From: Phycisphaerales bacterium
GTDB taxonomy: Bacteria; Planctomycetota; Phycisphaerae; Phycisphaerales; UBA1924
Assembly: GCA_029260395.1 (NCBI GenBank)
Contig: JAJDDJ010000018.1
Location: forward strand, 248,001-312,000
Length of the DNA: 64,000 bases
Reading direction: 5' to 3'
Positions 43,465 to 51,764 of this stretch are shown piece after piece; the stretch's first letter is position 1, and each line of letters opens with the position of its first letter. The notes under the pieces were generated by a model that ran no database searches, was not told the origin of the DNA, and was given only the letters and a program-made list of their open reading frames with translations. The position numbers and the translations under genes were made by a program.

Positions 43465-43875
43465 TTACTCGCTCGCCAATGAGCACGCTTCGCATCGGCC
43501 TCGCATGGATATCTCGTGGGCGGTCAGCTCGAAGCCCTTGGGCAGCAGGTCGGCGAGGCCGCCCGGGCAGCCGGTGATGTCGTACACCTTGCCGCAGACC
43601 TCGCAGTGGAAATGGTGGTGGTGCGCCTCGGCTGCTTTGGCGGTCTCGTAGCGGTCGGGCTCGCCCGGCACGTGGACGGGGACGATTCGCTCCTCGCGTT
43701 CAAGCTTTCGCAGGTTGCGATAGACGGTCGCCATGCCAAGGCCTGGGACGGCTTGCTGGGCGTGCTCGTGGATCTCGGCGGGGCTCATGGGCCTGCCAGA
43801 GGCCTTGAACGCCTGCCAGATGGCGTCGCGTTGCTGGGTCTGGCGTTGGGATCGGCCTGGAGTCTGGTGGCTCAT
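43465..43875 (-). CDS. Fur-family transcriptional regulator
   Basis: A 136-residue Fur/Zur/PerR-type metal-responsive repressor. The winged helix reads PMSPAEIHEHAQQAVPGLGM and ATVYRNLRKLEREERI. The metal-sensing part is AEAHHHHFHCEVCGKVYDIT with GC (HHxHxxCxxCG), and the structural C-terminal Cys pair is RGRCEAC. Whether it senses iron, zinc or peroxide cannot be told. On the minus strand TATGCT (43882-43887) ends 6 bases before the ATG, giving a leaderless start. It is convergent with aroA, stops 5 bases apart. Confidence 0.92.
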   Translation of the reverse strand: MSHQTPGRSQRQTQQRDAIWQAFKASGRPMSPAEIHEHAQQAVPGLGMATVYRNLRKLEREERIVPVHVPGEPDRYETAKAAEAHHHHFHCEVCGKVYDITGCPGGLADLLPKGFELTAHEISMRGRCEACSLASE

Positions 43876-43881
43876 CGCACC

Positions 43882-43887
43882 AGCATA
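43882..43887 (-). promoter_or_regulatory. -10 box of a probably leaderless promoter
   Basis: TATGCT on the minus strand, 6 bases upstream of the Fur-family ATG at 43875. Confidence 0.5.
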
Positions 43888-43988
43888 GAACGCCCTATTG
43901 TTGCTCGGCCCGCGAACCGCCCGCCCACCCCGCTACCGGCCACGCCGCACACTCCGTCTTCGACGGTGCCCACCACGGAGCCTGCCAC

Positions 43989-45998
43989 ATGACCGACCTG
44001 CGCGCCCCCGACGTTCCTGCAGCGCTGCAAGCCCAAGCCTCCCGTCTTGGCCGGGAGAACCCCGCGGATCCGTACGGCTTTGCCGATTGGGGCGCTGACT
44101 ATTTCGGCGTGTCTCCTAAAGGCACGGTCACGGTTCGGCCCGATGGCTCCGACGACGGCCCGCAGATCGACCTCCACCAGCTCATTGAGGGCCTCGCCGA
44201 GCGGGGCCTGTCGACGCCCGTGGTGCTCCGCTTCGGCGAACTGATGCGTCACCGCCTGCAGCGGATCCGCAAGGCTTTCGATGCGGCCATCGCGTCCGAG
44301 GAGTACGCGGGCACCTACTCATGCCTGTACCCGATCAAGGTCAACCAGCAACGGCATGTTTGCGAGGAGATCCGCGACATCGGTTCGGAGCTCGGCTTCG
44401 GGCTCGAAGCGGGCAGCAAGCCAGAGTTGTGGGCGGTCCTGGGGATGACCGGCGACCACCCGGACATGCCCATCGTGTGCAACGGGTTCAAGGACGCGGA
44501 GTACGTCGAGACGGTCATTCTTGCGGCCAAGCTTGGCAGGCGGATCGTGCCCGTTGTGGAGCAGGCCCGCGAGCTGGAACTGATTGTGCGCGAGGCGGAG
44601 CGTTACGGCGTGGAGCCTCGGATCGGCGTGCGCGTCAAGCCCGCGACGCCCGGCGCTGGCCGATGGAGCGCCTCGGGCGGTCAGCGCAGCAAGTTCGGGC
44701 TCTCGGCGCCCGAGCTGCTCGAAGCGGTGGAGTTCCTGCGTTCACGCGGCAAGGCCCACTGGCTCCAGATGATGCACTTCCACATCGGGAGTCAGGTCTG
44801 CGACATTCGGCAGATGAAGTCCGCGCTGGGCGAGCTCGGCCGGCTCTACGCGGCGGTCAAGCAGCTCGCTCCGGGTCTGCAATCGCTCAACGTGGGTGGC
44901 GGGCTGGGCATCGATTACGACGGATCGGGCTCGGCGGTCAATTCGAGCGTGAACTACTCGCTGGAGGAATACGCCGCCGACGTGGTCTGGCGCGTCAAAT
45001 CCGCGTGCGATGAAGCCGGTGTTGAGCACCCCAATCTGTTCAGCGAGTCCGGGCGAGCGATGGCGGCCTACGGCAGTGTGCTGGTTTTCGATGTAATGGG
45101 GCGAACCGGTCCGGCGCACTCGATCGGGCCTATCCCCAAGCTCCGCGAGGCCATTGTCAAGTTGGGCAAGCGTCCGGCTGCGGTCGAATCGCTCTTGGAC
45201 TGCGCCGAGCGACTCGGTTCCATTGGCCCGGCCGAGATCTACCACGACGCGGTGCAGGCGCGCGACGAGGCGCTCAGCTTGTTCAACCTCGGGCACTTGA
45301 GCCTGCCGATGCGGGCCGCTGCGGAGCAGATGTTCTGGGGCATCTGCAAGCAGCTGGTGGTGATCGCCGACGACATGCCCGAGGACGAACGGCCCGAGGA
45401 ACTGCTCGCGTTGCCCGATCAGCTCTCGGAGATCTACCTCGCCAACTTCAGCATGTTCCAGTCGCTGCCGGATGCCTGGGCGATCGACCAGCTCTTCCCG
45501 ATCGCCCCGATCCATCGGCTCAACGAGCCGGCCACCGTGCGCGCCGTGCTGGGCGATACCACCTGCGATTCCGATGGGCAGATCAGCCTGTTCATCGGCC
45601 GAAACCCCGCGGGCACGGGCCACAAGCGGTCGCTTGAGGTCCACCCGCTCATCCCCACTACTGAGAACGACCGCGAGTGGGAGCCTTACTACCTCGGCGT
45701 GTTTCTTGTAGGCGCGTACCAGGAGACGCTTGGCGATCTGCACAATCTGTTCGGCGACACTCACGCGGTGCACATCTCCGCCGACGGCCAGGGCAGTTGG
45801 ACCATCGACGAGGTCGTCGAGGGCGACACGGTCAAGGAAGTTCTTGAGTACGTTCAGTTCGATGTCGCCCAGCTCAAACGCTCCATGCGGCGAGAGATCG
45901 AGCGGGCTGTCACAGCAGGCAAGCTCGACGCCCGCGAGGGCCGAAGCCTGCAGTCGTTCTACGACAGCGGGCTCGAGGGCTACACCTATTTGGAGTAG
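43989..45998 (+). CDS. speA: biosynthetic arginine decarboxylase SpeA
   Basis: A 669-residue PLP-dependent fold-III arginine decarboxylase that makes agmatine for polyamine synthesis. Key blocks: YSCLYPIKVNQQRHVCEEI (PLP Lys117), LGFGLEAGSKPELWAVLG, RIGVRVKPATPGAGRW, MMHFHIGSQVCDIRQMKSAL (GS motif binding phosphate), LNVGGGLGIDYDGSGS and LFSESGRAMAAYGSVLVFDV. The C-terminus FYDSGLEGYTYLE is the usual end. Next is a deoxyhypusine-synthase-like gene, a consistent polyamine context. No agmatinase or agmatine deiminase gene is in the window. Confidence 0.97.
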   Translation: MTDLRAPDVPAALQAQASRLGRENPADPYGFADWGADYFGVSPKGTVTVRPDGSDDGPQIDLHQLIEGLAERGLSTPVVLRFGELMRHRLQRIRKAFDAAIASEEYAGTYSCLYPIKVNQQRHVCEEIRDIGSELGFGLEAGSKPELWAVLGMTGDHPDMPIVCNGFKDAEYVETVILAAKLGRRIVPVVEQARELELIVREAERYGVEPRIGVRVKPATPGAGRWSASGGQRSKFGLSAPELLEAVEFLRSRGKAHWLQMMHFHIGSQVCDIRQMKSALGELGRLYAAVKQLAPGLQSLNVGGGLGIDYDGSGSAVNSSVNYSLEEYAADVVWRVKSACDEAGVEHPNLFSESGRAMAAYGSVLVFDVMGRTGPAHSIGPIPKLREAIVKLGKRPAAVESLLDCAERLGSIGPAEIYHDAVQARDEALSLFNLGHLSLPMRAAAEQMFWGICKQLVVIADDMPEDERPEELLALPDQLSEIYLANFSMFQSLPDAWAIDQLFPIAPIHRLNEPATVRAVLGDTTCDSDGQISLFIGRNPAGTGHKRSLEVHPLIPTTENDREWEPYYLGVFLVGAYQETLGDLHNLFGDTHAVHISADGQGSWTIDEVVEGDTVKEVLEYVQFDVAQLKRSMRREIERAVTAGKLDAREGRSLQSFYDSGLEGYTYLE

Positions 45999-46069
45999 GT
46001 TGTTTGGAGTAGGTTGGCATTGTGGGCCCTCATGGCCCGACGGCGGCTCAACGTGCGTATCCTGTGCGC

Positions 46070-47188
46070 ATGACGAAGCCCACCACCACCACTGGCAAGA
46101 ACTGGACGAAGACCGAACTTTTGAGCGACTTCGTCGAGCACGTGGACCCGGCGTCGTTCGATGCTCGGCCCATCATCGACGGCTACCGGAAAGCCGCCTT
46201 CCAGGCGCGGAACACCGCGCGGGCGGCGGACCTCGTCAACGAGATGGCTGCGGACAAGGACTGTGCGATCATCTTGACGCTCGCGGGCTCGCTCGTGTCG
46301 GCGGGCATGAAGCGGGCCATCCTCACGCTGATCGAGTGCAACATGGTCGACGCGATCGTGTCCAGCGGTGCGAACATCGTGGATCAGGACTTCTTCGAAG
46401 GCCTTGGCTACCGGCACTACGCGGCGCCGGGCTCGCCGGATGCACCGCCCGTGAGCGATGAGACGCTGCGCGAGCTGGCGATCGACCGCATCTACGACAC
46501 GTACATCGACGAGGACCAGCTGCGGATCTGCGATGACACGATGGCCGAGATCATCGGCACGCTGGAAGCACGCCCCCACTCGAGCCGCGAGATCATCGAC
46601 GCGATGGGTGCGCACCTCGCGGAACATCACGGCGATGCCGAGTCGATTGTGCTCGAGTGCCACCGCCGGCGCATCCCGATCTTTGTGCCCGCGTTCAGCG
46701 ACTGCTCGGCGGGCTTTGGCCTGGTGCTCGACGCTGCGGCTCACGCGGAGCCACGGGCGTCGGTCGATTCCGGCAAAGACTTCCTCGAACTCACCCGCAT
46801 CAAGCTGGCCAACCCGCAGACGGGGCTGTTGATGCTCGGCGGCGGTGTGCCCAAGAACTTCGTGCAGGACATCGTGGTCTCGGCCGAGCTGCTCGTCGAG
46901 AAGGGCCTTGCCTCGCAGTACGGCTTCGAGAGCGACGACGTGCCGATGCACGCCTACGCCGTGCAGCTGACCGTGGCCGATGCCCGCGACGGGGCGCTCT
47001 CGGGCTCGACGCTCCGCGAGGCGTGCAGCTGGGGCAAGGTCGGCACCGCCAAGGAGCAGATGGTGTTCGGCGAGGTCACGAGCCTGCTGCCGCTGATCGT
47101 CAGCGATGCCTACCACCGTGGGCATTGGAAGGCACGCAAGGCGCGAAAGATGGCGGACGTGCTGGCGCAGCCTGTGGCGCAGAGCTGA
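46070..47188 (+). CDS. deoxyhypusine-synthase-like protein (probable homospermidine synthase type)
   Basis: A 372-residue protein of the DHS fold. Bacterial members lack an eIF5A substrate and several have been shown to make homospermidine or related polyamines using NAD+ as cofactor. Seen are KDCAIILTLAGSLVSAGMKR, IECNMVDAIVSSGANIVDQD, FEGLGYRHYAAPGSPDAPPV, PIFVPAFSDCSAGFGLVLDA and TGLLMLGGGVPKNFVQDIVV. SGSTLREACSWGKVG carries the catalytic lysine as Lys323, so the enzyme should be active. Adjacent to speA. TATCCT (46058-46063) ends 6 bases before the ATG. Confidence 0.9.
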   Translation: MTKPTTTTGKNWTKTELLSDFVEHVDPASFDARPIIDGYRKAAFQARNTARAADLVNEMAADKDCAIILTLAGSLVSAGMKRAILTLIECNMVDAIVSSGANIVDQDFFEGLGYRHYAAPGSPDAPPVSDETLRELAIDRIYDTYIDEDQLRICDDTMAEIIGTLEARPHSSREIIDAMGAHLAEHHGDAESIVLECHRRRIPIFVPAFSDCSAGFGLVLDAAAHAEPRASVDSGKDFLELTRIKLANPQTGLLMLGGGVPKNFVQDIVVSAELLVEKGLASQYGFESDDVPMHAYAVQLTVADARDGALSGSTLREACSWGKVGTAKEQMVFGEVTSLLPLIVSDAYHRGHWKARKARKMADVLAQPVAQS

Positions 47189-47189
47189 T

Positions 47190-47993
47190 TCAGGGTCGCT
47201 TGCTCGCCCGGCTGACCGTTTCGTCCGCGATCCTTGTGACTGTTTGATCTGCTAGATGAAGATCGGTCTGCCAGATACGTCTACCACACTCTGGGCAGCG
47301 AGCATCAGTAATTCCTCTACACGAGTACTGACACGCAGGGCATAGCACGTCGCGCGTTGCGAGCAGCCGAGTGATGTGCTCTACCGTCGCTTGTTCACCG
47401 ATAGCGTGCTTCTCGCAATGCTGTTGAAGGCGAATCAGGTCGGGTTCTGAGATGGCAGCCCGAGGAAGGATTGGCCCTGTCCCGTCACCGAATCGCAGAT
47501 ACACATACCTGGGAGTGGCTTCAAATCCCACCACGCTCGCCCAAGGGGTCGACAACCTGCTCGCTGATTCTGTTCCGATCGTGATTTGATCGGAATCCAC
47601 AATAAGCGTTCTACGCCCAAACCCGCTAGACCCAGCGCTGCTGGAGGCGTTGCGTACGTGCCACTGTGTGTAGCGCCTCTGCGCCGCTTTCATGGGCCAA
47701 ACGCTCGCGAAGGCACCCGCTACGCAGAAGATGAGCCCGCCGGCGAACACGAACCAGATCTCCGGCTCACGCGCCCCGATCTGAAAGTACAGGAAGAGTG
47801 CCACCAGTACCGCGCCGCCTCCGACGGCGGTCAGAGACTCGCGGAGCATTCGAAGGCGATAACGTCGGATCGCAGGACGGTGCGCCGGGGTCATCGACGA
47901 CTCCGCCACAGCCGTCAAGTAGTCCTCGACTGTAAAGTCGTACTCGATCTCAATGGTCTGCCCGACTTTCGCACTCGCATCGCAGTGTTCCAC
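47190..47993 (-). CDS. YcxB-like membrane protein with C-terminal zinc ribbon
   Basis: A 267-residue protein. It opens with IEIEYDFTVEDYLTAVAESS, the YcxB-type beginning, followed by two membrane helices (LTAVGGGAVLVALFLYFQIG, WFVFAGGLIFCVAGAFASVW). A YcxB-like cytoplasmic domain has RRTLIVDSDQITIGTESA, STPWASVVGFEATPRYVYLR and GTGPILPRAAIS. The C-terminus has a zinc ribbon, CPACQYSCRGITDARCPECG. The GTG at 47993 was chosen because TACGCT (48000-48005, minus strand) ends exactly 6 bases before it; a reading from 48029 overlaps thiL. It is divergent from thiL and ends 1 base from the DHS-like stop. Confidence 0.8.
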   Translation of the reverse strand: MEHCDASAKVGQTIEIEYDFTVEDYLTAVAESSMTPAHRPAIRRYRLRMLRESLTAVGGGAVLVALFLYFQIGAREPEIWFVFAGGLIFCVAGAFASVWPMKAAQRRYTQWHVRNASSSAGSSGFGRRTLIVDSDQITIGTESASRLSTPWASVVGFEATPRYVYLRFGDGTGPILPRAAISEPDLIRLQQHCEKHAIGEQATVEHITRLLATRDVLCPACQYSCRGITDARCPECGRRIWQTDLHLADQTVTRIADETVSRASKRP

Positions 47994-47999
47994 GTACCA

Positions 48000-48005
48000 A
48001 GCGTA
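48000..48005 (-). promoter_or_regulatory. -10 box of a probably leaderless promoter
   Basis: TACGCT on the minus strand, 6 bases before GTG 47993 of the YcxB-like gene. It lies only 18 bases from the divergent thiL start, so the two promoters must overlap. Confidence 0.5.
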
Positions 48006-48023
48006 CCGTTCACCCGGACCATC

Positions 48024-48917
48024 ATGCACGAATCCCAGCTCCTCCAGCTCATCGCACAACGCTCGGCCAGCCTCCGGGGCCTGACGACGGCTCTGGGCAC
48101 GGTCGAGACCGGGCCGGGCGACGACGCAGCGGTTGTGCGCACGGGATCGGGCGAGGCCCTGCTCATCACGGTTGACCAGCTCGTGGTCGGCCGGCATGTG
48201 GAGCCGGGTGCGCCGATTGACCTGATCGCGCGCAAGGCGGTGGCGCGAAGCGTGAGCGACATCGCGGCGATGGGGGGCGCGGGCGCGTGGGCGCTGGCCA
48301 CGGGGCTGCTGCCCAAGGACTTTGCGAATGCGGACGGGCTGTTTGACGCGATGGCAAAGTGGGCATCGCACTGGGGGTGCCCGCTGATCGGGGGCGATAT
48401 CGCGAGCGGACCCGGCGAACTTTCGCTGACCGTCACCGTCGCGGGCACGATGCTTGGCGGCGCAGCCCCTGTGCTTCGCAGCGGGGCGCGGGCGGGTGAC
48501 TTGCTGTATGTGACGGGCGAGCTTGGCGGGAGTCTGGCCAGCGGTCGGCACGCGACGTTTGAGCCGAGGCTCCAAGCGGGCCAGCGTGCAGCGGCCTTGG
48601 GCGCAAGCGCGATGATCGATATTTCCGACGGGCTGGGGCGGGACGCTGGCCGCGTGGGAAAGGCCTCGGGGTGCAGGCTGGTCATCGATGCGAAGCGGCT
48701 GCCGATGCACGCGGGCGTGAGCGGCTGGCGGGAGGCCGCGAGCGATGGTGAGGACTATGAGCTCTTGATCGCGGTGCCGCCGGAGCTTGAAGCCGAGGCG
48801 GGGAAGGCTGGATGGCTGGGCCCGATCGGGGCTATCGAGCGGGGCGATCCCGGAGCTGTCATGATGGATGAGCAGGGAGAGGTGCACGATGCAAGCCAAC
48901 TCGGATGGGACCACTAG
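48024..48917 (+). CDS. thiL: thiamine-monophosphate kinase ThiL
   Basis: ThiL phosphorylates thiamine phosphate to the active cofactor TPP, the final step of thiamine synthesis. A 297-residue AIR-synthase-fold ATPase: TVETGPGDDAAVVRTGSG (metal/ATP loop), TVDQLVVGRHVEPGAPIDLI, ARKAVARSVSDIAAMGGAGA, CPLIGGDIASGPGELSLTVT, AMIDISDGLGRDAGRV and AASDGEDYELLIAVP. It links functionally to thiC at 32855. The next gene, tsaE, overlaps its end by 29 bases. Upstream in-frame sequence lies in the divergent YcxB-like gene, so the ATG at 48024 is the start. Confidence 0.95.
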   Translation: MHESQLLQLIAQRSASLRGLTTALGTVETGPGDDAAVVRTGSGEALLITVDQLVVGRHVEPGAPIDLIARKAVARSVSDIAAMGGAGAWALATGLLPKDFANADGLFDAMAKWASHWGCPLIGGDIASGPGELSLTVTVAGTMLGGAAPVLRSGARAGDLLYVTGELGGSLASGRHATFEPRLQAGQRAAALGASAMIDISDGLGRDAGRVGKASGCRLVIDAKRLPMHAGVSGWREAASDGEDYELLIAVPPELEAEAGKAGWLGPIGAIERGDPGAVMMDEQGEVHDASQLGWDH

Positions 48918-49566
48918 CCAGATGAAACTCCACGCTACGCTCACCAGCCCGGATGAAACGGCAGCTCTCGGCAAGGCGCTCGGCGTAATCCTTACGTCGG
49001 GCGATGTGGTGGCGCTCGAAGGCGAACTCGGCGCGGGCAAGACCACCATTGTGCGATCAATCGTCGAGGGGCTTGGTGGCAAGGCCAACCACGTCAGCAG
49101 CCCGACGTTCACGATCGCGCAGGAATACACCGCCGGTGGGCGCACGGTGGTCCACATCGATGCGTACCGCCTTGATCCGGACGGGGACGAACTCGGCCCT
49201 GTGGGGTACGACCGGCTGGACGACGGCGAATCGGTGGTGCTTGTCGAATGGCCCGGCAAACTGGCGGGGCGGGTTGAGTTCTCGGCGACGGTCACCATGA
49301 CGCACGCGGGCGAGACCACGCGAGAGATAACGCTTGAACTTCCTGAGGATTGGCAGACGCGCACGGGCATGCTTGCGCTCGAAGCTTTGTGCGAACCGCC
49401 GAGGGTGGACACGGTGTGTCCGGCGACGGGCGAGCGGGTTGCTGCGGACTCGCCGACATGGCCGTTCGCCAGTGAACGCGCGCGGATGGCCGACCTGCAC
49501 GGCTGGCTGAGCGAGAAGTACACGGTGACTCGGCCGATCGAGCAGCGAGATATCGAGCAAGAGTGA
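48889..49566 (+). CDS. tsaE: TsaE (tRNA t6A ATPase) fused to a YacG-like domain lacking zinc cysteines
   Basis: A 225-residue protein, about 70 longer than ordinary TsaE (~150). Residues 12-160 are TsaE, the ATPase that with TsaB and TsaD makes t6A37 on tRNA: LEGELGAGKTTIVRSIVEGL (Walker A, Lys51), VSSPTFTIAQEYTAG, VVHIDAYRLDPDGDEL and SVVLVEWPGKLAG. Residues ~175-215 match YacG, a small gyrase-binding zinc protein: CPATGERVAADSPTWPFASE, RARMADLHGWLSEKY. Three of the four zinc cysteines are replaced (Thr180, Ala194, Ala198) and only Cys177 remains. GGGAGAGG precedes ATG 48889; ATG 48922 is an alternative start just after the thiL stop. Confidence 0.85.
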   Translation: MQANSDGTTSQMKLHATLTSPDETAALGKALGVILTSGDVVALEGELGAGKTTIVRSIVEGLGGKANHVSSPTFTIAQEYTAGGRTVVHIDAYRLDPDGDELGPVGYDRLDDGESVVLVEWPGKLAGRVEFSATVTMTHAGETTREITLELPEDWQTRTGMLALEALCEPPRVDTVCPATGERVAADSPTWPFASERARMADLHGWLSEKYTVTRPIEQRDIEQE

Positions 49567-49574
49567 CCGCCTCG

Positions 49575-49593
49575 ACAGGCCGCTAAGGCCTGT
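49575..49593. terminator. stem-loop between convergent genes
   Basis: ACAGGCC (49575-49581) and GGCCTGT (49587-49593) pair around GCTAA, just after the tsaE stop and touching the stop of the minus-strand VWA gene. There is no clear T-tract. It may end both genes. Confidence 0.5.
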
Positions 49594-51764
49594 TACAGGT
49601 ACACCTTGCGGTTGTAGACCCACCACTCGAAAAGCATGACCGCGATGGCGGCGAGCAGCAGGTAGGGCCAGAGCCGCTGGGCGGCGCGGGTGGTGCTGGT
49701 ATCGGTGGCGCTGACGGTGGTCGCAGCGAGCTTAAGCGTGTCGCGCGCGGGGATGTTGGATTCGCCCGAGTTGAGCAGGCTTACCGCGTAGGTGCGCGCC
49801 CCGCGTCCGGCCGGGCTGCCCGTGTCGGTGCCTGTGGTCGCGCCTGACCATGTGATGGAGTAGGTGCCTGTGGTGCGCACTGGGCCGAAGACGACGCGGC
49901 CATCGGCGGCGGGCTGGAGGTTGGACTTGTCGCCATCGGGGCCGGTGATGACGACGCTCGTCGAGCCGGGCGGGATGCGGTCGACCAGGACCTGCCCGGG
50001 ACGGATGACGCGGGAGCCCGAGTCGTCGGCAGCGATTGCCAGGCCCAGGTAGCGGATCGCCGCGGCGTTGAACACGGGCCACGAGATGTCGAGCGGCCAG
50101 GTCGAGCGGATGGAATCGAAGGGGACCACCAGCGCGCGCACATCTGCGGTCGAGAGCTCAAGCAGGGCCGGGCCCGCGTCGCTCTCGGCGAGGATCTGCG
50201 TCGCGGAAGTATCGGGCAACTGGATGCGCGGGATCTCGGCGATGAGCACGCTGTCAAGGTTGACGGCTCGGAGCACGGGGTGGTCGCGGCGCCAGTCGAT
50301 GAACTGCGCGCCCTGCACCATCTCGCCGACGGTCGCGCCGGCGGGCGGCGGGGGCACCGCGCCGTAGATGAGGTAACGGCCGGGGGCGAGGCTGCCCTCG
50401 GCGTCGACGGGCGGGAGGGTGCCATCCATGATGGCGACGTCGTAGCGCGCGGCTCGGCCATCGGTGATGGCGGCGGCATAGTCGGCAGGCGTAAAGAGAT
50501 CGAGCGTGGCAAGGGGCAGGCCCAGCAGCGCCTCGCGGAGGTACAGGTTGCCGCGAGCCGACACGAGCGCGACGCTCAGCCTCCGGGCGGGCGGCACGAT
50601 GAGCCAGGCGCGGTCGTCGGTTGCGAGCGCATCGGGCGCAGCGTCCGTGCTGCCCGAAGCGGGCGTGATGGAGGCCGCGAACACGCCGCCCTCGGAGCGT
50701 TCGAGCGGGAAGACGATGCCGATCGAGCCGGGCACCCAGTCGGTGTTGGCGGTGGCGCCGCCCTCCGCTGTTGAAGCGGTCACGCCTTGGGGCTGGCTCG
50801 CGGCGGGAATGGTGACATCTCGCACGCGCTCGGCCACACCGTCGATCAGCAGTGTGAGCTCGACGGTGCGCGGCTCGCGGGCAGTCGATTCGAGCCCGAC
50901 AAACACGGCGAGCTCTTGCGGGTTGTCGTAGTCACGCTCGGCGGAGAAGCCGGTGATGGCGGTGTTGACGGCCTCGGCCGAGCCGACCGAAACGAACTCG
51001 ATCGGGTGGCGGTCGCTTCCCTCGACCGCCTGCGTGAGGACCTCGGCTGCATCGGGGAGCCTGCCGTCAGAGAAGATGTGGACGGCGACGTTGCCGAGCG
51101 TTCGGCCTTCGAGCTTGATGGTCTCTGCGGAGCGATCGTCGTAGTACGTTTGGCTTGGAAGGTGCGCACGGGCGAGGGTCATGGCCTGCGACAGCTCGCT
51201 GGGCGTATCGGATGGCTGAACAGCGTTGATCGCACGGATGAGCGCGGCCTTGTCGGAGGTGAACTGCTCGACGACTTCGGCGGAGGAATCAAAGCTGATG
51301 AGCATGGTCTCATCGGCAACGCCCCCACTATCGCCGATGCCAAGGTCCAGCCCGAAAAACGAGCCTTGTCGCATCGCGCTGACGAGTTCGACGGCCTCGG
51401 CCTTGGCCTTGTCGAGGCGGCTGGTCTTGGCATCTTCGCCCGCATCGGTAGCGTTCATGGAGGCCGAGCGGTCGAGCAGGATGACCCGGCGCACACCGAC
51501 GGCTTGGTCCTGGTCCTGCCGCTGAGGCTGGGCGAGCGCGAACAGGATCGCCGCCAGCGCGATGAGCTGCAGCAGCAGCAGGATGTTCCGGCGGAGCTTC
51601 TGGAACGGGGCGTTGGCTTGCAGGTCCTGGATGGACTTCTTCCAGAGAAGCGTGGTCGAGATCTCGACGTTCTGCCGGCGCAGCTTGAGGAAGTACAGGA
51701 TAACCAGCGCCGGCACCGCAATAGCGGCGGCGATGGCGGCAAGTTGGGGAGTGAGCCAGGTCAT
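49593..51764 (-). CDS. BatA/VWA-domain membrane protein (last gene of MoxR cluster)
   Basis: A 723-residue membrane protein. The N-terminal BatA (PF07584-like) region has two helices (LAAIAAAIAVPALVILYFLK, ILLLLQLIALAAILFALAQP) and the bridging motif LRRQNVEISTTLLWKKS. A von Willebrand A domain follows with a MIDAS RVILLDRSASMNA. A long periplasmic beta-rich region and a final helix (LWPYLLLAAIAVMLFEWWVY) complete it. Partner genes are the DUF58 protein (4-base ATGA overlap) and MoxR. Such clusters are thought to act as chaperone-like complexes for envelope or enzyme maturation; the target here is unknown. Confidence 0.9.
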   Translation of the reverse strand: MTWLTPQLAAIAAAIAVPALVILYFLKLRRQNVEISTTLLWKKSIQDLQANAPFQKLRRNILLLLQLIALAAILFALAQPQRQDQDQAVGVRRVILLDRSASMNATDAGEDAKTSRLDKAKAEAVELVSAMRQGSFFGLDLGIGDSGGVADETMLISFDSSAEVVEQFTSDKAALIRAINAVQPSDTPSELSQAMTLARAHLPSQTYYDDRSAETIKLEGRTLGNVAVHIFSDGRLPDAAEVLTQAVEGSDRHPIEFVSVGSAEAVNTAITGFSAERDYDNPQELAVFVGLESTAREPRTVELTLLIDGVAERVRDVTIPAASQPQGVTASTAEGGATANTDWVPGSIGIVFPLERSEGGVFAASITPASGSTDAAPDALATDDRAWLIVPPARRLSVALVSARGNLYLREALLGLPLATLDLFTPADYAAAITDGRAARYDVAIMDGTLPPVDAEGSLAPGRYLIYGAVPPPPAGATVGEMVQGAQFIDWRRDHPVLRAVNLDSVLIAEIPRIQLPDTSATQILAESDAGPALLELSTADVRALVVPFDSIRSTWPLDISWPVFNAAAIRYLGLAIAADDSGSRVIRPGQVLVDRIPPGSTSVVITGPDGDKSNLQPAADGRVVFGPVRTTGTYSITWSGATTGTDTGSPAGRGARTYAVSLLNSGESNIPARDTLKLAATTVSATDTSTTRAAQRLWPYLLLAAIAVMLFEWWVYNRKVYL

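Noticed and set aside
47994..49523. Upstream extension of the YcxB-like gene through thiL and tsaE
   Set aside because: The extra 510 codons are antisense to two certain genes, and a -10 box fixes the start at 47993.
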